Source of the DNA: Apilactobacillus apinorum
Lineage (GTDB): Bacteria > Bacillota > Bacilli > Lactobacillales > Lactobacillaceae
Assembly (NCBI RefSeq): GCF_001281175.1
Contig: NZ_KQ440395.1
Span: 414,753 to 466,119, forward strand
Direction: 5' to 3'
Length of the DNA stretch: 51,367 bases
Shown here: positions 15,916-25,964 of the stretch, piece after piece
Layout of the letters: each line of letters starts with the position of its first letter
Numbering within the stretch: position 1 is the first letter of the stretch
Program-made: the position numbers and the translations under genes
The notes under the pieces: model-generated
The model's database searches: none
Told to the model about the DNA's origin: nothing
The model's input: only the letters and a program-made list of their open reading frames with translations

Positions 15916-16605
15916 TTAATTTCTTTTTGCTTCAAAAGTTTCGCAATGATCTTCATGACCAACGATAACCATATCAACGACATCTAAGAATAAACCATGT
16001 TCAACGATTCCTGTCATGTTGTTTAGAATAGTTTCTAATTCATGAGGACGTTCAATATATCCAAGGTTTAAATCGATAATGTAGTTATCAGCATGAGTTA
16101 AAACGTGACCACCTTTAGCATTTGTTCTAAAAGTAGGGTGATAACCCATTTCATCTAATCGATTGAATAAATGAGAACTTCCATAAGGTGTAACTTCTAG
16201 GGGAAGTGGGAATGAACCCAAATTTTTGGCCATTTTGGTAGCATCCACAATCCAAATGTTACGGTCAGAGTTGATGGCAACAATCTTTTCACGAAGATGC
16301 GCAACACCACCACCCTTGATTCCTTGGAAGTTTTCGTCGATTTGATCAGCACCATCAATGGTTAAATCGATGTGATCAACATCGTCGATACTTTTAACAT
16401 CAATCCCTAAATCGCGAGCACGTTTTGCTGAACGATTTGATGTGGGAACTCCAATGATTCGGAGACCTTCTTCTGCAACTCGTTGACCCAATGCATCCAA
16501 CAAGTATTTTACAGTTGAACCGGTTCCTAGACCAACAGTCATACCGTCTTCGATATACTTAACTGCCTCTTGTCCGGCCATTTGTTTCATTAATTCTTTG
16601 TCCAT
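15916..16605 (-). CDS. rpiA: Ribose-5-phosphate isomerase A
   Basis: It interconverts ribose-5-phosphate and ribulose-5-phosphate in the pentose phosphate pathway, feeding PRPP and nucleotide synthesis. The 229-residue protein shows the family motifs G-L-G-T-G-S-T-V (about 22-29), [10 protein letters not shown] (about 81-90) and [11 protein letters not shown] (about 96-106), which hold the catalytic Asp, Glu and Lys. GAGGGG is about 10 nt before the ATG. It is monocistronic; the 228-bp gap to the divergent dUTPase gene holds only promoter-like AT-rich sequence. Confidence 0.96.
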   Translation of the reverse strand: MDKELMKQMAGQEAVKYIEDGMTVGLGTGSTVKYLLDALGQRVAEEGLRIIGVPTSNRSAKRARDLGIDVKSIDDVDHIDLTIDGADQIDENFQGIKGGGVAHLREKIVAINSDRNIWIVDATKMAKNLGSFPLPLEVTPYGSSHLFNRLDEMGYHPTFRTNAKGGHVLTHADNYIIDLNLGYIERPHELETILNNMTGIVEHGLFLDVVDMVIVGHEDHCETFEAKRN

Positions 16606-16796
16606 AATCAGGTTCCCCTCTATAATTTCGGTAAAACGATTAAATCAGTTTGGGATGATTAATATCCAAACAAAAAGTTTCGAAAAAGGTATCAAATACC
16701 TTACTAATACATAATATAATTTTCTATGGTTATGGCTTGTTTGTCAAATAAAATATTTGGTTTTAATTGAGACCAGATTTTATAGCAAATCAGTAG

Positions 16797-16802
16797 TATA
16801 AT
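16797..16802 (+). promoter_or_regulatory. -10 element of the dut-radA operon
   Basis: A consensus TATAAT at 16797-16802, 31 nt before the dut ATG, is preceded by a weak -35 (CAGATT at 17 bp spacing). It is supported mainly by position. Confidence 0.5.
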
Positions 16803-16833
16803 ATATAGTAATACTAAAACAGGATGTGTAGAG

Positions 16834-17370
16834 ATGAAAAGAGGATTTGAAGTAGTTTCAAAATATAAGAATGATGGGATTAACTTACCATATCGTTCAA
16901 CACAACAAGCTGCTGGTTACGATATTGAAGCATCCAGCGATTTTGTACTTCCATCAATTTGGAAGTTAGGATTTTTAAAAGTTTTATGGGCACTTAAACA
17001 TCAACAAGATGTTTCTGAAGAAGACATGCAAAAAGCCAAAGATGTTTTGAGACCATTACTTGTACCAACTGGAATCAAAGCATACATGCAACCAGACGAA
17101 ATGTTAGTAATTGCAAACAGATCAAGTGGACCTCTTAAGAGAGGGATGGTTTTACCAAATGGAATTGGAATTGTTGACGCAGATTACTACAACAATGAAA
17201 GCAATGAAGGAGAGTTATTTGTTCAAATGACTAACTTTGGATTGCTTGATAGAAAAATCAAGAAGGGTGACAGAATTGCGCAAGGTATTTTTGTACCATT
17301 CTTGACAACCGATGATGATGCTAACAAAGGAACCACTAGAATTGGTGGATTTGGCTCATCTGGAGAATAA
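16834..17370 (+). CDS. dut: Deoxyuridine 5'-triphosphate nucleotidohydrolase
   Basis: It hydrolyses dUTP to dUMP and pyrophosphate, keeping uracil out of DNA. All five trimeric dUTPase motifs are present: A-G-Y-D-I-E, then R-S-S-G-P-L-K-R-G, G-I-V-D-A-D-Y-Y-N with the catalytic Asp, K-G-D-R-I-A-Q-G, and the C-terminal R-I-G-G-F-G-S-S-G. At 178 residues it is longer than the usual ~150 because of an insertion of about 35 residues after motif 1 (roughly residues 37-72, W-K-L-G-F-L-K-V-L-W... rich in charged residues). It is followed by radA after 23 nt. Confidence 0.94.
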   Translation: MKRGFEVVSKYKNDGINLPYRSTQQAAGYDIEASSDFVLPSIWKLGFLKVLWALKHQQDVSEEDMQKAKDVLRPLLVPTGIKAYMQPDEMLVIANRSSGPLKRGMVLPNGIGIVDADYYNNESNEGELFVQMTNFGLLDRKIKKGDRIAQGIFVPFLTTDDDANKGTTRIGGFGSSGE

Positions 17371-17393
17371 GTTTTTAACGAAAGGAAATTAAC

Positions 17394-18770
17394 GTGGCTA
17401 AAGTTAAGACACAATTTGTTTGTGAAGAATGTGGATACATTTCTCCTAAGTATTTAGGACATTGTCCTAACTGTGGAAAGTGGAATACATTTGAAGAACA
17501 AACCGTGCAAAAAGAAACATCTAGTTTAAAATCAAGCCATCGAATGGATTTCAATGGTAAGCAAACTCAACCACAATTAGTTAAAGATGTTAAGTTCGAA
17601 AAAGAATCAAGATTTGAGACTGATTCTAAAGAGTTTAATCGTGTATTAGGGGGCGGGGTTGTTCCTGGCTCTTTAATCTTAATCGGTGGAGATCCTGGAA
17701 TTGGAAAGTCAACATTGCTTCTACAAATATCAGGACAACTTAGTGAGAAAAATCAAAAGATTTTATACGTATCTGGTGAAGAAAGTGCTAGTCAAATTAA
17801 GCTTAGAGCTGAAAGACTAGCAGTGAATGGGGCCAATATGTATCTTTACCCTGAGACTGACATGGGTGCAATTAGAAGTGCAATTGATGAGATTCAACCA
17901 GATGCAGTTGTGATTGACTCTGTTCAAACAATTTCCGAACCAGATGTTGATTCAGCAATTGGTTCAGTTTCTCAAGTACGTGCAATTACCGCTGATTTAA
18001 TGTCAATCGCCAAGACTAATGGAATTACAGTCTTCGTGGTTGGCCATGTTACTAAGGGTGGTTCATTAGCTGGGCCAAAGACGTTAGAACACATGGTTGA
18101 TACTGTTTTATATTTTGAAGGAGATATGCATCACTCCTACAGAATTTTAAGAGCAGTTAAAAACCGTTTTGGTTCAACAGACGAATTGGGAATATTCGAC
18201 ATGCAAGAATCCGGATTACAAGAAGTTGCTAATCCCTCAGAAGTTTTCTTAGAGGAACGATTGAAAGATGCTAACGGTTCTGCAATTGTGGTTTCAATGG
18301 AAGGAACCAGACCAATTCTAGTTGAAATCCAAGCATTGGTAACCCCATCTGTTTTTGGGAATGCGCAAAGAACAGCGACTGGAATCGACAGAAATCGGGT
18401 AGCGGTATTGATGGCCGTACTAGAAAAACGTGCTGGATTGATGTTACAAAATCAAGATGCATTCCTAAAAGCTGCTGGTGGAGTGAAGTTAAACGAACCA
18501 GCAATTGATTTGGCGGTTGCAATCAGTGTTGCATCTAGTTACAAGAACAAAGGGACTGATCCTGCAGAGTGTTATATTGGTGAAATTGGATTGACCGGAG
18601 AAATTAGAAGGGTTAATCGAATTGAACAACGAGTTTTAGAAGCTCAAAAGTTAGGCTTTAAGCGGGTGCTTGTTCCCAAGCACAACTTATCTGGATGGAC
18701 TGCTCCAGATGGAATTGAAGTAGTCGGGGTAGCAACATTATCCCAAGCGATAAAAATGGCTTTAAAGTAA
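17394..18770 (+). CDS. radA: DNA repair protein RadA
   Basis: RadA is a RecA-like ATPase and branch-migration helicase used in recombination. Domains in order in the 458 residues: zinc finger C-E-E-C-G ... C-P-N-C-G (about residues 9-27); ATPase core with Walker [11 protein letters not shown] (about 98-107); the RadA-specific K-N-R-F-G-S-T motif (about 255-261); and a Lon-protease-like C-terminal domain. The start is GTG with AAAGG upstream. Many Firmicutes have ctsR/clpC upstream; here dut takes that place. The PIN/TRAM gene follows after 23 nt. Confidence 0.97.
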   Translation: MAKVKTQFVCEECGYISPKYLGHCPNCGKWNTFEEQTVQKETSSLKSSHRMDFNGKQTQPQLVKDVKFEKESRFETDSKEFNRVLGGGVVPGSLILIGGDPGIGKSTLLLQISGQLSEKNQKILYVSGEESASQIKLRAERLAVNGANMYLYPETDMGAIRSAIDEIQPDAVVIDSVQTISEPDVDSAIGSVSQVRAITADLMSIAKTNGITVFVVGHVTKGGSLAGPKTLEHMVDTVLYFEGDMHHSYRILRAVKNRFGSTDELGIFDMQESGLQEVANPSEVFLEERLKDANGSAIVVSMEGTRPILVEIQALVTPSVFGNAQRTATGIDRNRVAVLMAVLEKRAGLMLQNQDAFLKAAGGVKLNEPAIDLAVAISVASSYKNKGTDPAECYIGEIGLTGEIRRVNRIEQRVLEAQKLGFKRVLVPKHNLSGWTAPDGIEVVGVATLSQAIKMALK

Positions 18771-18793
18771 GATAACTAGCGAGGAAAATAAAA

Positions 18794-19876
18794 ATGAAAA
18801 CATTTGATAAATACACTGTGATACAACTGATATTCGTAATATTAGGAGCAACACTTGGGGTGATTTATTTACCAGTTCTATGGCATGCGATTTGGTTACA
18901 CCCATCCCACTTATTAAATAATGCCTTTGTTGATTCATTAATCGGAGCATTGGTATTTTTCTTAATCTCATTATTTGCCGTTAAAAGAGTAATTTTTACA
19001 TTAGTTAAAATGGAAAAATATTTGTCTTCTAAAAATCCGCTTTACGTTTTAATGGGAACAATTGGAATGATTATTGGTCTTGTCTTGGCCATCTTAATTT
19101 CAATTGTATTATTTAGAACCAAATATTTAATTACTAACTTAATCTTGCCAGCATTACTTATGATTGTTTTTGGTTACTTAGGATTTATTCTGGGAACAAC
19201 TAAGTTAAATGATTGGAAAAAGATTTTTGGAATGGGCATTAAGAAGGCCAGTGGCTCAGTTAGTGCTACCAATGGTAATGAAGTGAAATATAAAATTCTA
19301 GATACTAATATCTTAATTGATGGTCGTATCTATGAAGTTGCTAAAACCGGTTTTATTGAAGGTACTTTGTTAGTACCAAAATTCGTTTTATACGAATTAC
19401 AATACATTGCGGATTCATCAGATAGTCAAAAGAGAATTCGTGGCCGTCGTGGTTTAGATATTTTAAATAAATTACAGACTGAAAAGATTATGCCAATTGA
19501 AGTTACTGATAAGGATTTTGAGGATATCAAGGAAGTTGATAGTAAGTTAATCCATTTAGCCAAAGATGTGAATGGGTCAATTATTACTAATGACTACAAC
19601 CTAAACAAAGTAATTCAATTCCAAAAAGTAAACGTACTAAACATTAATGAGTTAGCAAGTTCATTGAAACCACGTTTTGTACCTGGAGAACATTTAGAAG
19701 TTATGATTCTTAAAAAGGGAACAGAACGTAGCCAAGGAGTTGCATTCTTAGATGATGGAACAATGGTGGTTGTTGAAGAAGGAAAGAACCATCTAAATGA
19801 AAGACTTTCAGTTGAAGTAACTAGTTCTATTCAAACAGATGCAGGTAAAATGATCTTTGCGAAAATTGATGAATAA
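18794..19876 (+). CDS. Membrane-anchored PIN/TRAM domain protein (YacL family)
   Basis: The 360-residue protein has four hydrophobic helices (about residues 10-32, 48-66, 82-108 and 113-133). A PIN nuclease domain follows (about 168-285) with acidic residues in K-I-L-D-T-N-I-L-I-D-G-R, and a C-terminal TRAM RNA-binding domain (about 292-356). PIN domains are usually metal-dependent ribonucleases; this family is widespread in Gram-positives beside radA, but its substrate is not established. It is the last gene of the dut-radA unit and lies 115 nt before gltX. Confidence 0.93.
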   Translation: MKTFDKYTVIQLIFVILGATLGVIYLPVLWHAIWLHPSHLLNNAFVDSLIGALVFFLISLFAVKRVIFTLVKMEKYLSSKNPLYVLMGTIGMIIGLVLAILISIVLFRTKYLITNLILPALLMIVFGYLGFILGTTKLNDWKKIFGMGIKKASGSVSATNGNEVKYKILDTNILIDGRIYEVAKTGFIEGTLLVPKFVLYELQYIADSSDSQKRIRGRRGLDILNKLQTEKIMPIEVTDKDFEDIKEVDSKLIHLAKDVNGSIITNDYNLNKVIQFQKVNVLNINELASSLKPRFVPGEHLEVMILKKGTERSQGVAFLDDGTMVVVEEGKNHLNERLSVEVTSSIQTDAGKMIFAKIDE

Positions 19877-19991
19877 ATAAAAAATTATATAAACGGATAG
19901 ATTTAATGCTACCCTTTATTTTTGCTGATAATAATTGTAAAATTAGAATGTTATTCTATGAATTTATACAAAAGAAGAGGAGAAAATATCA

Positions 19992-21482
19992 TTGGCTAAT
20001 AAGAAAATTCGTGTTAGATATGCACCAAGTCCAACCGGACATTTACACATTGGTAATGCTAGAACAGCAATTTTTAATTACCTATTTGCTAGACATAATA
20101 AAGGTAAGTTTATTATCCGTATCGAAGATACTGATACTAAGCGAAACGTAGCTGATGGTGAGAGAAGTCAGTTAGACAACTTAAAATGGCTTGGCTTAGA
20201 TTGGGATGAAGGTCCAGATAATCCAGGAAAATTCGGTCCTTACAGACAATCAGAAAGAAGATCAATTTATGATCCATTAATTCAACAATTGTTGGATGAA
20301 GACAAAGCATACTACTCATACAAAACCGAAGAAGAACTTGAAGCAGACCGTGAAGAACAACGTGCTAAAGGAATCATGCCACATTACGAATACGAATATG
20401 CTGGTATGTCTCAAGAAGAAATTGAAAAATCAATGGCTGACTCAGAAGCTAAAGGTTTAAAACCAGTTATTCGTTTCAGAGTTCCTAAGAACAAAGTTTA
20501 CGCATGGGATGATGTAGTTAAAGGTCATGTTGAATTTAATTCAGACACTATCGGTGGAGACTTCGTTATCGTAAAACGTGATGGAATGCCTACTTACAAC
20601 TTCGCGGTTATCATTGATGATCACGAAATGCAAATTTCACACGTCTTTAGAGGAGACGACCACGTTGCTAATACACCTAAACAATTAATGATGTATGAAG
20701 CATTTGGTTGGGAAGCTCCAGTATTCGGTCACATGAGTTTAATTACTAGTGCTGATACCGGTAAGAAACTAAGTAAACGTGATGAATCAATCATTCAATT
20801 TATCGAACAATACCGTGATTTAGGATACCTACCAGATGCAATGTTTAACTTCATTACATTGCTAGGTTGGTCACCTCAAGGTGAAGATGAAATCTTCTCT
20901 CAAAAAGACTTTATCAAGATGTACGATGAAAATCGTTTGAGCAAATCACCAGCCAACTTCGATAACAAGAAGCTAGAATGGATTAACAACCAATACGTTA
21001 AGTCAGCTGACGAAGACGTTGTAATGGACTTAGCATTACGTCAATTGATTAAGAAGGGTAACTTACCTGAAAATCCTGATGCTTTAACTATCGAATGGGC
21101 TCGTAAGTTAATTAATACTTACAAGCAACAAATGAGTTACATGGCTCAAATTAATGAAATGGCTGACGTATTCTTCAATGAACCTGCTGAAGTATCTGGT
21201 GAAGCTCTTGAAGAAATTCAAAATGAAACTGCACCAGTGGTATTAAAAGCATTCGCTGAAAAAATCAAAAAAGCCCCAATCTTGGATACTGTTGAAATTC
21301 TAAAAGCAATTAAAGAAATTCAAAAAGAAACTAAGATTAAGGGTCGTCAACTATGGATGCCAATCAGAATCGCCGTTACTCACGAAAGTCACGGACCTGA
21401 ACTACCTGAATCAATTGAATTGATTGGTAGAGAAAAAGCATTGAAGCATATTGATGAAACATTAAAACAAATCAATCAATAA
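19992..21482 (+). CDS. gltX: Glutamyl-tRNA synthetase
   Basis: This class I synthetase charges tRNA-Glu, and in bacteria lacking GlnRS also tRNA-Gln for later transamidation. The HIGH motif is in [10 protein letters not shown] (about residues 11-20) and the KMSKS equivalent is K-L-S-K-R (about 257-261). At 496 residues it is full length. The start is TTG with AGAGGAGA about 8 nt upstream. A terminator follows, so it is monocistronic or the end of the radA unit. No T-box is seen in the upstream 115 nt. Confidence 0.96.
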   Translation: MANKKIRVRYAPSPTGHLHIGNARTAIFNYLFARHNKGKFIIRIEDTDTKRNVADGERSQLDNLKWLGLDWDEGPDNPGKFGPYRQSERRSIYDPLIQQLLDEDKAYYSYKTEEELEADREEQRAKGIMPHYEYEYAGMSQEEIEKSMADSEAKGLKPVIRFRVPKNKVYAWDDVVKGHVEFNSDTIGGDFVIVKRDGMPTYNFAVIIDDHEMQISHVFRGDDHVANTPKQLMMYEAFGWEAPVFGHMSLITSADTGKKLSKRDESIIQFIEQYRDLGYLPDAMFNFITLLGWSPQGEDEIFSQKDFIKMYDENRLSKSPANFDNKKLEWINNQYVKSADEDVVMDLALRQLIKKGNLPENPDALTIEWARKLINTYKQQMSYMAQINEMADVFFNEPAEVSGEALEEIQNETAPVVLKAFAEKIKKAPILDTVEILKAIKEIQKETKIKGRQLWMPIRIAVTHESHGPELPESIELIGREKALKHIDETLKQINQ

Positions 21483-21487
21483 TAAAA

Positions 21488-21523
21488 TTAGTCGCACTAA
21501 AGCATGCTTTGGGCGGCTTTTTT
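21488..21523 (+). terminator. Terminator of gltX
   Basis: A stem starting GTCGC pairs with GGCGGC through an AAAGC/GCTTT inner stem, followed by a T-run. It contains G-T pairs and one bulged base. Confidence 0.8.
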
Positions 21524-21603
21524 ATTTGAATTTATCCTAATATATAAGCTATTCTTATGATAGAATTGTATAAGAACAAAAAATAGAAATAGAGGTGCCA
21601 TTA

Positions 21604-23010
21604 ATGCTAAGGATCTATAATACATTAACTCAAGAAAAAGACGTATTTAAGCCAATTAAGCCAAGAACGGTTGGTATGTATGTCTGTGGTCCAACAGTAT
21701 ACAACTATATTCATATTGGAAACGCGAGAAGTATTGTTGCATTTGATACTATTCGTCGTTATTTTGAATATTGTGGTTACCAAGTTAACTATATTTCTAA
21801 TTTTACCGATGTAGATGATAAGTTAATTAATGAAGCAAAAGCAGAAAATACTACTGTAAATGAATTAGCTGATAAGTATATCGAAGCTTATAAAGAGGAT
21901 GTCAAAGCGTTGAACGTTGAACCTGCAACAATGAATCCTAGAGCGACTGATAATATTGATGGAATCATTGATTTTGTTAAATCATTAATTGATCAAGGAT
22001 ATGCATATGAAGTTGATGGGGATGTCTACTATCGTGCTAGAAAATACGATGATTATGGTCATCTAGCCCATCAAAGTATTGATGACTTAGAATCTGGTGC
22101 TAGTCAACACGTTAGTGATGATGAATTAGCTAAAAAAGAAGACCCAATTGATTTTGTCCTTTGGAAAGCTGCTAAACCTGGCGAAATTTCATGGCAATCA
22201 CCATGGGGAGAAGGTAGACCAGGATGGCATATTGAATGTTCAGTAATGTCAACTAAGTATCTAGGTGATACGATTGATATCCATGGTGGTGGTGAAGACT
22301 TGAAGTTCCCTCATCATGAAAATGAACGTGCCCAAAGTGAAGCCAAGACTGGCCACAAGTTTGTTAACTACTGGATGCACAACGGTTTTGTGACAGTTGG
22401 TGATGATAACGAAAAGATGAGTAAATCATTGGGCAACTTCGTTACTGTTCATGACATTGTGAAAGAAGTTGATCCGCAGGTAGTTCGTTTCCTAATGTCT
22501 ACCACCCAATACCGTCGTCCTATTCAATATAACCAAGCTAATCTAAAGGCCGCTGAAAATAATTTGAATAAGTTAAAGAATGCATTTAATAATTTGAATT
22601 ACCGACTATCTGATGCTGGGGATGTAGACGACATTAAACTAGAACAAGAAATTCGCCAAATCCAAGCGGATTTCCAAGATGCAATGGATGATGATTTTAA
22701 TGCGCAAAACGGAATCGATGCTGTCTATGAATTAGCCAAATTAGGTAATTTATATGCAGAAAGACCTGAAGTGGGTGCTGGAACTGTTAAGTTAATTATC
22801 GATAAATTAGTTAAAATGTCATCTGTTTTTGGTGTGATTCTAAAAGAAGAAAAACTTGATGATAGTGAAGTTGAAGGTTTGATTGAAGAAAGAAATCAAG
22901 CTCGTAAAAATAAGGACTTCGCTAGAAGTGATGAAATTAGGGATCAATTGAAAGAACTTGGGATTATTTTAGAAGATACAGCTCAAGGAACCCGTTTTAG
23001 AAGGGAATAA
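21604..23010 (+). CDS. cysS: Cysteinyl-tRNA synthetase
   Basis: This class I synthetase attaches cysteine to tRNA-Cys. The HIGH-like motif is N-Y-I-H-I-G-N (about residues 34-40) and the KMSKS motif is K-M-S-K-S-L-G (about 266-272). Zinc ligands include C-G-P-T (about 26-29) and the G-W-H-I-E-C-S segment. At 468 residues it has normal length. The ATG at 21604 is chosen over an upstream GTG at 21595 because AGAGGTG overlaps the GTG and is correctly spaced for the ATG. It heads the cysS-mrnC-rlmB-rae1 operon, a conserved Firmicute arrangement. Confidence 0.96.
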   Translation: MLRIYNTLTQEKDVFKPIKPRTVGMYVCGPTVYNYIHIGNARSIVAFDTIRRYFEYCGYQVNYISNFTDVDDKLINEAKAENTTVNELADKYIEAYKEDVKALNVEPATMNPRATDNIDGIIDFVKSLIDQGYAYEVDGDVYYRARKYDDYGHLAHQSIDDLESGASQHVSDDELAKKEDPIDFVLWKAAKPGEISWQSPWGEGRPGWHIECSVMSTKYLGDTIDIHGGGEDLKFPHHENERAQSEAKTGHKFVNYWMHNGFVTVGDDNEKMSKSLGNFVTVHDIVKEVDPQVVRFLMSTTQYRRPIQYNQANLKAAENNLNKLKNAFNNLNYRLSDAGDVDDIKLEQEIRQIQADFQDAMDDDFNAQNGIDAVYELAKLGNLYAERPEVGAGTVKLIIDKLVKMSSVFGVILKEEKLDDSEVEGLIEERNQARKNKDFARSDEIRDQLKELGIILEDTAQGTRFRRE

Positions 23011-23013
23011 ATA

Positions 23014-23430
23014 ATGGAAAACAACATTGATTATAAACAGTTGAATGGAATCGCGTTAGCATATTTAGGCGACTCTGTGTATGAAGTGTTTATTAGAAAG
23101 CACCTATTAAACTTAGGAATTAACAAGCCTAATCGTTTACAAAAAACTGCTAGAAAGTACGTGTCTGCAAAGGCACAAGCAGCATTAATTCAACTTATGT
23201 TAGAAGATGAAATTTTAACTGAGGAAGAAGATGCCGTTTTTAAACGCGGAAGAAATGCGAAAAGTTATACTCATGCTAAAAATACAAGTGTATTAACATA
23301 CCGTTTTTCAACCGGTTTTGAAGCAATGATGGGATACCTATCACTAACACAACAAAATGAACGATTAGCTGAATTAGCACAATGGTGCATTGAACAAGTA
23401 GAAGCAGGGAGGCCACAATATGAAAACTAG
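23014..23430 (+). CDS. mrnC: Mini-ribonuclease III
   Basis: This small dimeric RNase III-like nuclease of 138 residues lacks the double-stranded RNA-binding domain. In Bacillus it matures 23S rRNA ends. The conserved catalytic segment A-Y-L-G-D-S-V-Y-E (about residues 15-23) and a later acidic helix are present. It starts 3 nt after the cysS stop and overlaps rlmB by 11 nt, so the operon is tightly coupled. Its neighbour rlmB also acts on 23S rRNA. Confidence 0.94.
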   Translation: MENNIDYKQLNGIALAYLGDSVYEVFIRKHLLNLGINKPNRLQKTARKYVSAKAQAALIQLMLEDEILTEEEDAVFKRGRNAKSYTHAKNTSVLTYRFSTGFEAMMGYLSLTQQNERLAELAQWCIEQVEAGRPQYEN

Positions 23431-24175
23431 CGATCAAAGTGAATTTATTATCGGACGTCATCCGGTCGTTTCCGCATTAAGAGGGAAACAAGAAATCAAC
23501 AAGGTCTTTTTGCAAAATGGAATTAAAAAAGATGAAAAAAGTATCGAAGAAATTATTAAGTTAGCAAAACAAAAGCACTTAGTCATTTCTACTGTACCAA
23601 AGCAAAAATTAGATTTATTATCTGATAATCAAAATCACCAAGGAGTAATCCTTTCAATTTCACCATACAAGTATGCAACGGTTGATGAATTGTTTGATAA
23701 CTCAGAAAAACAAGATGTTCCACCATTCTTCTTGATTTTAGATAACATCGAAGATCCACATAATCTAGGATCAATCATTAGAACTGCTGATGCTGCAGGG
23801 GTAACCGGAGTTATTATTCCTAAACACCGTGCAGTTGGATTAACTTCAACTGTTGCGAAAACTTCTGCTGGGGCAATTGAAAGAATCCCAGTAGCACGAG
23901 TAACTAACCTAGTTAACACTGTTAATGAATTAAAAGAACGTGGTGTTTGGGTATTTGGTACAGATATGAGGGGATCAGATTATAGAAGATGGGACGCTAA
24001 AGGCCCAGTTGCTGTAATTATTGGTAATGAAGGAAAAGGAATTTCACCATTATTGAAAAAGAATGTAGATGAAATGTTAACTATTCCAATGGTAGGTCAA
24101 TTACAAAGTTTAAACGCTAGTGTTGCTGCCAGTTTATTAATGTATCAAGCTTATAACTCAAGAAATCCATTATAA
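23420..24175 (+). CDS. rlmB: 23S rRNA 2'-O-methyltransferase, TrmH/RlmB family
   Basis: This 251-residue SPOUT methyltransferase uses S-adenosylmethionine to methylate a guanosine ribose in 23S rRNA. The N-terminal substrate-binding domain covers about residues 8-85. The knotted catalytic domain shows [27 protein letters not shown] and [15 protein letters not shown] lies before the ATG, inside the end of mrnC. The exact target nucleotide is inferred from the family. Confidence 0.94.
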   Translation: MKTSDQSEFIIGRHPVVSALRGKQEINKVFLQNGIKKDEKSIEEIIKLAKQKHLVISTVPKQKLDLLSDNQNHQGVILSISPYKYATVDELFDNSEKQDVPPFFLILDNIEDPHNLGSIIRTADAAGVTGVIIPKHRAVGLTSTVAKTSAGAIERIPVARVTNLVNTVNELKERGVWVFGTDMRGSDYRRWDAKGPVAVIIGNEGKGISPLLKKNVDEMLTIPMVGQLQSLNASVAASLLMYQAYNSRNPL

Positions 24176-24188
24176 GAGGGTTTTAAAA

Positions 24189-24713
24189 ATGAAAAAACAA
24201 TTACTGTTGATTGATGGATACAATGTAATTGGTAGCTGGCCTGAATTGAACAAACTAAAGTTAGAGGACAGATTATCTGACGCTAGGGATGCTTTAATTC
24301 ATACGATTTCTGAATATAAAAAATATCGTGACGTCGATATGAAAATTATCTTTGATGCTATGTATGTACCTGGATTATCTAAAAAAGATAATAAATATGA
24401 TTTAGATATTATATGGACTAGTAAGGACGAGACAGCGGATAGTTATATTGAGGCTTATGCTCGACAAAAACAATCTAGATTCGTGCAAGTAGTAGTAGTT
24501 ACTTCTGATCAAGCTGAACAATGGACTGTCTTTTCTGCAGGAGCATTGAGAATATCATCTCGTGAATTGTTGAGGGATGTTCAAAGATCAAAGAAGGAAA
24601 TTAAATCACACGTTAAAAATTATTCTAATCAATTAAATGCACAACGTTTAACATGGTCGGATGACCAGTTGTTAAGACTAGAGCAATTAAGGGACAATTT
24701 ATCGAAAGATTAA
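24189..24713 (+). CDS. rae1: NYN domain ribosome-dependent endoribonuclease
   Basis: This 174-residue protein of the YacP/NYN family is related to Bacillus Rae1, which enters the ribosomal A site and cuts specific mRNAs. The PIN-like fold starts with L-L-I-D-G-Y-N-V-I-G (about residues 6-15) holding the first catalytic Asp. A second acidic cluster, T-A-D-S-Y-I-E (about 85-91), follows, then V-V-T-S-D. It is the last gene of the cysS operon. A 122-bp gap with an inverted repeat separates it from sigH. Confidence 0.92.
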   Translation: MKKQLLLIDGYNVIGSWPELNKLKLEDRLSDARDALIHTISEYKKYRDVDMKIIFDAMYVPGLSKKDNKYDLDIIWTSKDETADSYIEAYARQKQSRFVQVVVVTSDQAEQWTVFSAGALRISSRELLRDVQRSKKEIKSHVKNYSNQLNAQRLTWSDDQLLRLEQLRDNLSKD

Positions 24714-24745
24714 ATTTCTTAAATAAGATTAATCTATATTATCAA

Positions 24746-24779
24746 TTTATAAACGAACGAAAGTTCGCTTGTTTATAAA
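24746..24779. repeat. Inverted repeat upstream of sigH
   Basis: Two perfect 9-bp arms, TTTATAAAC (24746-24754) and GTTTATAAA (24771-24779), enclose a short inner stem GAAC-GAAA-GTTC. No T-run follows, so it is not a classic terminator. AAATAAG (24721-24727) and CTTATTT (24786-24792) could extend the pairing. Function unknown: an operator or a structured leader are both possible. Confidence 0.75.
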
Positions 24780-24835
24780 GCCAAGCTTATTTAGATTTAT
24801 TTATGCACTTATGATTCTGATAGGGGTATTGATAA

Positions 24836-25450
24836 ATGGTTTTAGAAAGTCGAGAAATTGATAAAAGATTGATTATGGATTTTAATAATAATAATAACGA
24901 AGATGCATTGGCTAAATTATTTAACAAATATAAGCCACTCATAAATAAAGTATGGAGTTCTTATTACTTAACCGACATGGATATTGATGATTGGTATCAA
25001 GAAGCAATGTTGGTGTTGATTAAAAATATTAATGAATATAATTTTGAACGGAATGCTTCATTTGGAACGCTCTTTAAGATTAGTTTGAAAAATCATATGT
25101 TTGATATTTTAAGAAGAAGTAATGCTAAGAAAAGGATGCCAGCCGATAAATTAGTTTCATATAGTGCAAATGAATCGTTATATAATAATAGTATAAAAGA
25201 CAAGGCTTACATGCATCCTGAAGAAGCAATGAAGATGAAAGAATGTATCGAAAAACTTTCAAATCAATTATCACCAATGGAGTTAAAAGTTGCTCATGCA
25301 ATGTTAATGCAGATATGTGACGGTAAGAGTGACGAGATGGATCAAATCCGTCACAATCTAAATCAGACTCATAGTGATAAAACATTGGAAAATTGCATTA
25401 GTCGTTTAAAAATCAAACTAAAAAAGGTACTGAACAGTACCTATCATTAA
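24836..25450 (+). CDS. sigH: Sigma-70 family factor, SigH/ComX-like
   Basis: This alternative sigma factor of 204 residues has region 2 at about residues 20-95 (D-D-W-Y-Q-E-A-M-L-V-L and F-G-T-L-F-K-I-S-L-K-N-H). Region 4 (about 135-200) is poorly conserved. Position between rae1 and rpmG-secE-nusG matches Bacillus sigH and lactobacillus sigH/comX. In relatives it controls competence-type DNA uptake genes. AGGGG lies 10 nt before the ATG. Whether it is active here cannot be judged. It is preceded by an unexplained inverted repeat. Confidence 0.87.
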   Translation: MVLESREIDKRLIMDFNNNNNEDALAKLFNKYKPLINKVWSSYYLTDMDIDDWYQEAMLVLIKNINEYNFERNASFGTLFKISLKNHMFDILRRSNAKKRMPADKLVSYSANESLYNNSIKDKAYMHPEEAMKMKECIEKLSNQLSPMELKVAHAMLMQICDGKSDEMDQIRHNLNQTHSDKTLENCISRLKIKLKKVLNSTYH

Positions 25451-25520
25451 TATTTGTTTCGTTGACTAGCTAAAATATAAATGCTATCATAAAAACATTA
25501 AAGTCTGGGAGTAATCAGAA

Positions 25521-25670
25521 ATGTCACAAAAGAAAATTGCGTTGCAATGTGCAGTTTGTGGTTCCAGAAATTATACGACTACGGTCGGTAATAACCATGA
25601 CAATCGATTAGAAGTAAAAAAATATTGTAAGCATTGTGGTAAAGCTACCATGCATAAGCAAACGGTATAA
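25521..25670 (+). CDS. rpmG: 50S ribosomal protein L33
   Basis: This gene encodes a 49-residue protein, [14 protein letters not shown]..., with two C-x-x-C pairs (C10/C13 and C36/C39), so it is the zinc-binding form of L33. It binds the large subunit near the tRNA exit site. Position directly before secE and nusG is standard in Firmicutes. Spacing to secE is 15 nt with GGAGG between. Most low-GC genomes have several L33 genes; the others lie outside the window. Confidence 0.95.
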   Translation: MSQKKIALQCAVCGSRNYTTTVGNNHDNRLEVKKYCKHCGKATMHKQTV

Positions 25671-25685
25671 AATTGGAGGAAGACA

Positions 25686-25859
25686 ATGAAGTTATTTAAA
25701 TTCTTTAAGAGTGTTGGTACTGAAATGAAACTAGTTGTATGGCCAAACGGTCACCAAACTAGAATCGATACAACTATCGTAGTATCAATGTCAATTATTT
25801 TTGCAATCTTCTTTGCAATTGTTGATTGGGCAATTCAATCAGGTTTACTATATATTTAA
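25686..25859 (+). CDS. secE: Preprotein translocase subunit SecE
   Basis: This gene encodes a 57-residue membrane protein, short as in Gram-positives. A cytosolic amphipathic helix is followed by the conserved V-V-W-P-N segment (about residues 17-21) and a single membrane helix (about 32-55). SecE clamps SecY in the Sec channel. GGAGG precedes the ATG in the intergenic gap with rpmG. The gene order secE-nusG is conserved; here a hairpin terminator lies in the gap before nusG. Confidence 0.95.
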   Translation: MKLFKFFKSVGTEMKLVVWPNGHQTRIDTTIVVSMSIIFAIFFAIVDWAIQSGLLYI

Positions 25860-25875
25860 TTTAGTATTTAAAAAT

Positions 25876-25891
25876 TATCACAATAGTGATA
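25876..25891. repeat. Short inverted repeat before nusG
   Basis: TATCAC-AATA-GTGATA is a perfect 6-bp palindrome with a 4-bp spacer. It ends 1 bp before a TATAAT at 25893-25898, so it could be an operator. No regulator is identified. Confidence 0.5.
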
Positions 25892-25906
25892 TTATAATGA
25901 TAGTTT

Positions 25907-25934
25907 AAAACTTCGTGAGTGCGGAGTTTTTTTA
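25907..25934 (+). terminator. Hairpin terminator between secE and nusG
   Basis: AAAACTTCG (25907-25915) pairs with CGGAGTTTT (25922-25930) with one G-T pair, followed by a T-run. It lies only about 10 nt after a -10-like TATAAT. It may end the rpmG-secE transcript or attenuate nusG. Confidence 0.75.
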
Positions 25935-25964
25935 TTTTGGAAAAATATAAGGGAGTTAATCATA

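Noticed and set aside
19906-20151. An 81-codon open frame overlapping the start of gltX.
   Set aside because: It runs in another frame into the highly conserved gltX N-terminus and has no ribosome site or family resemblance.
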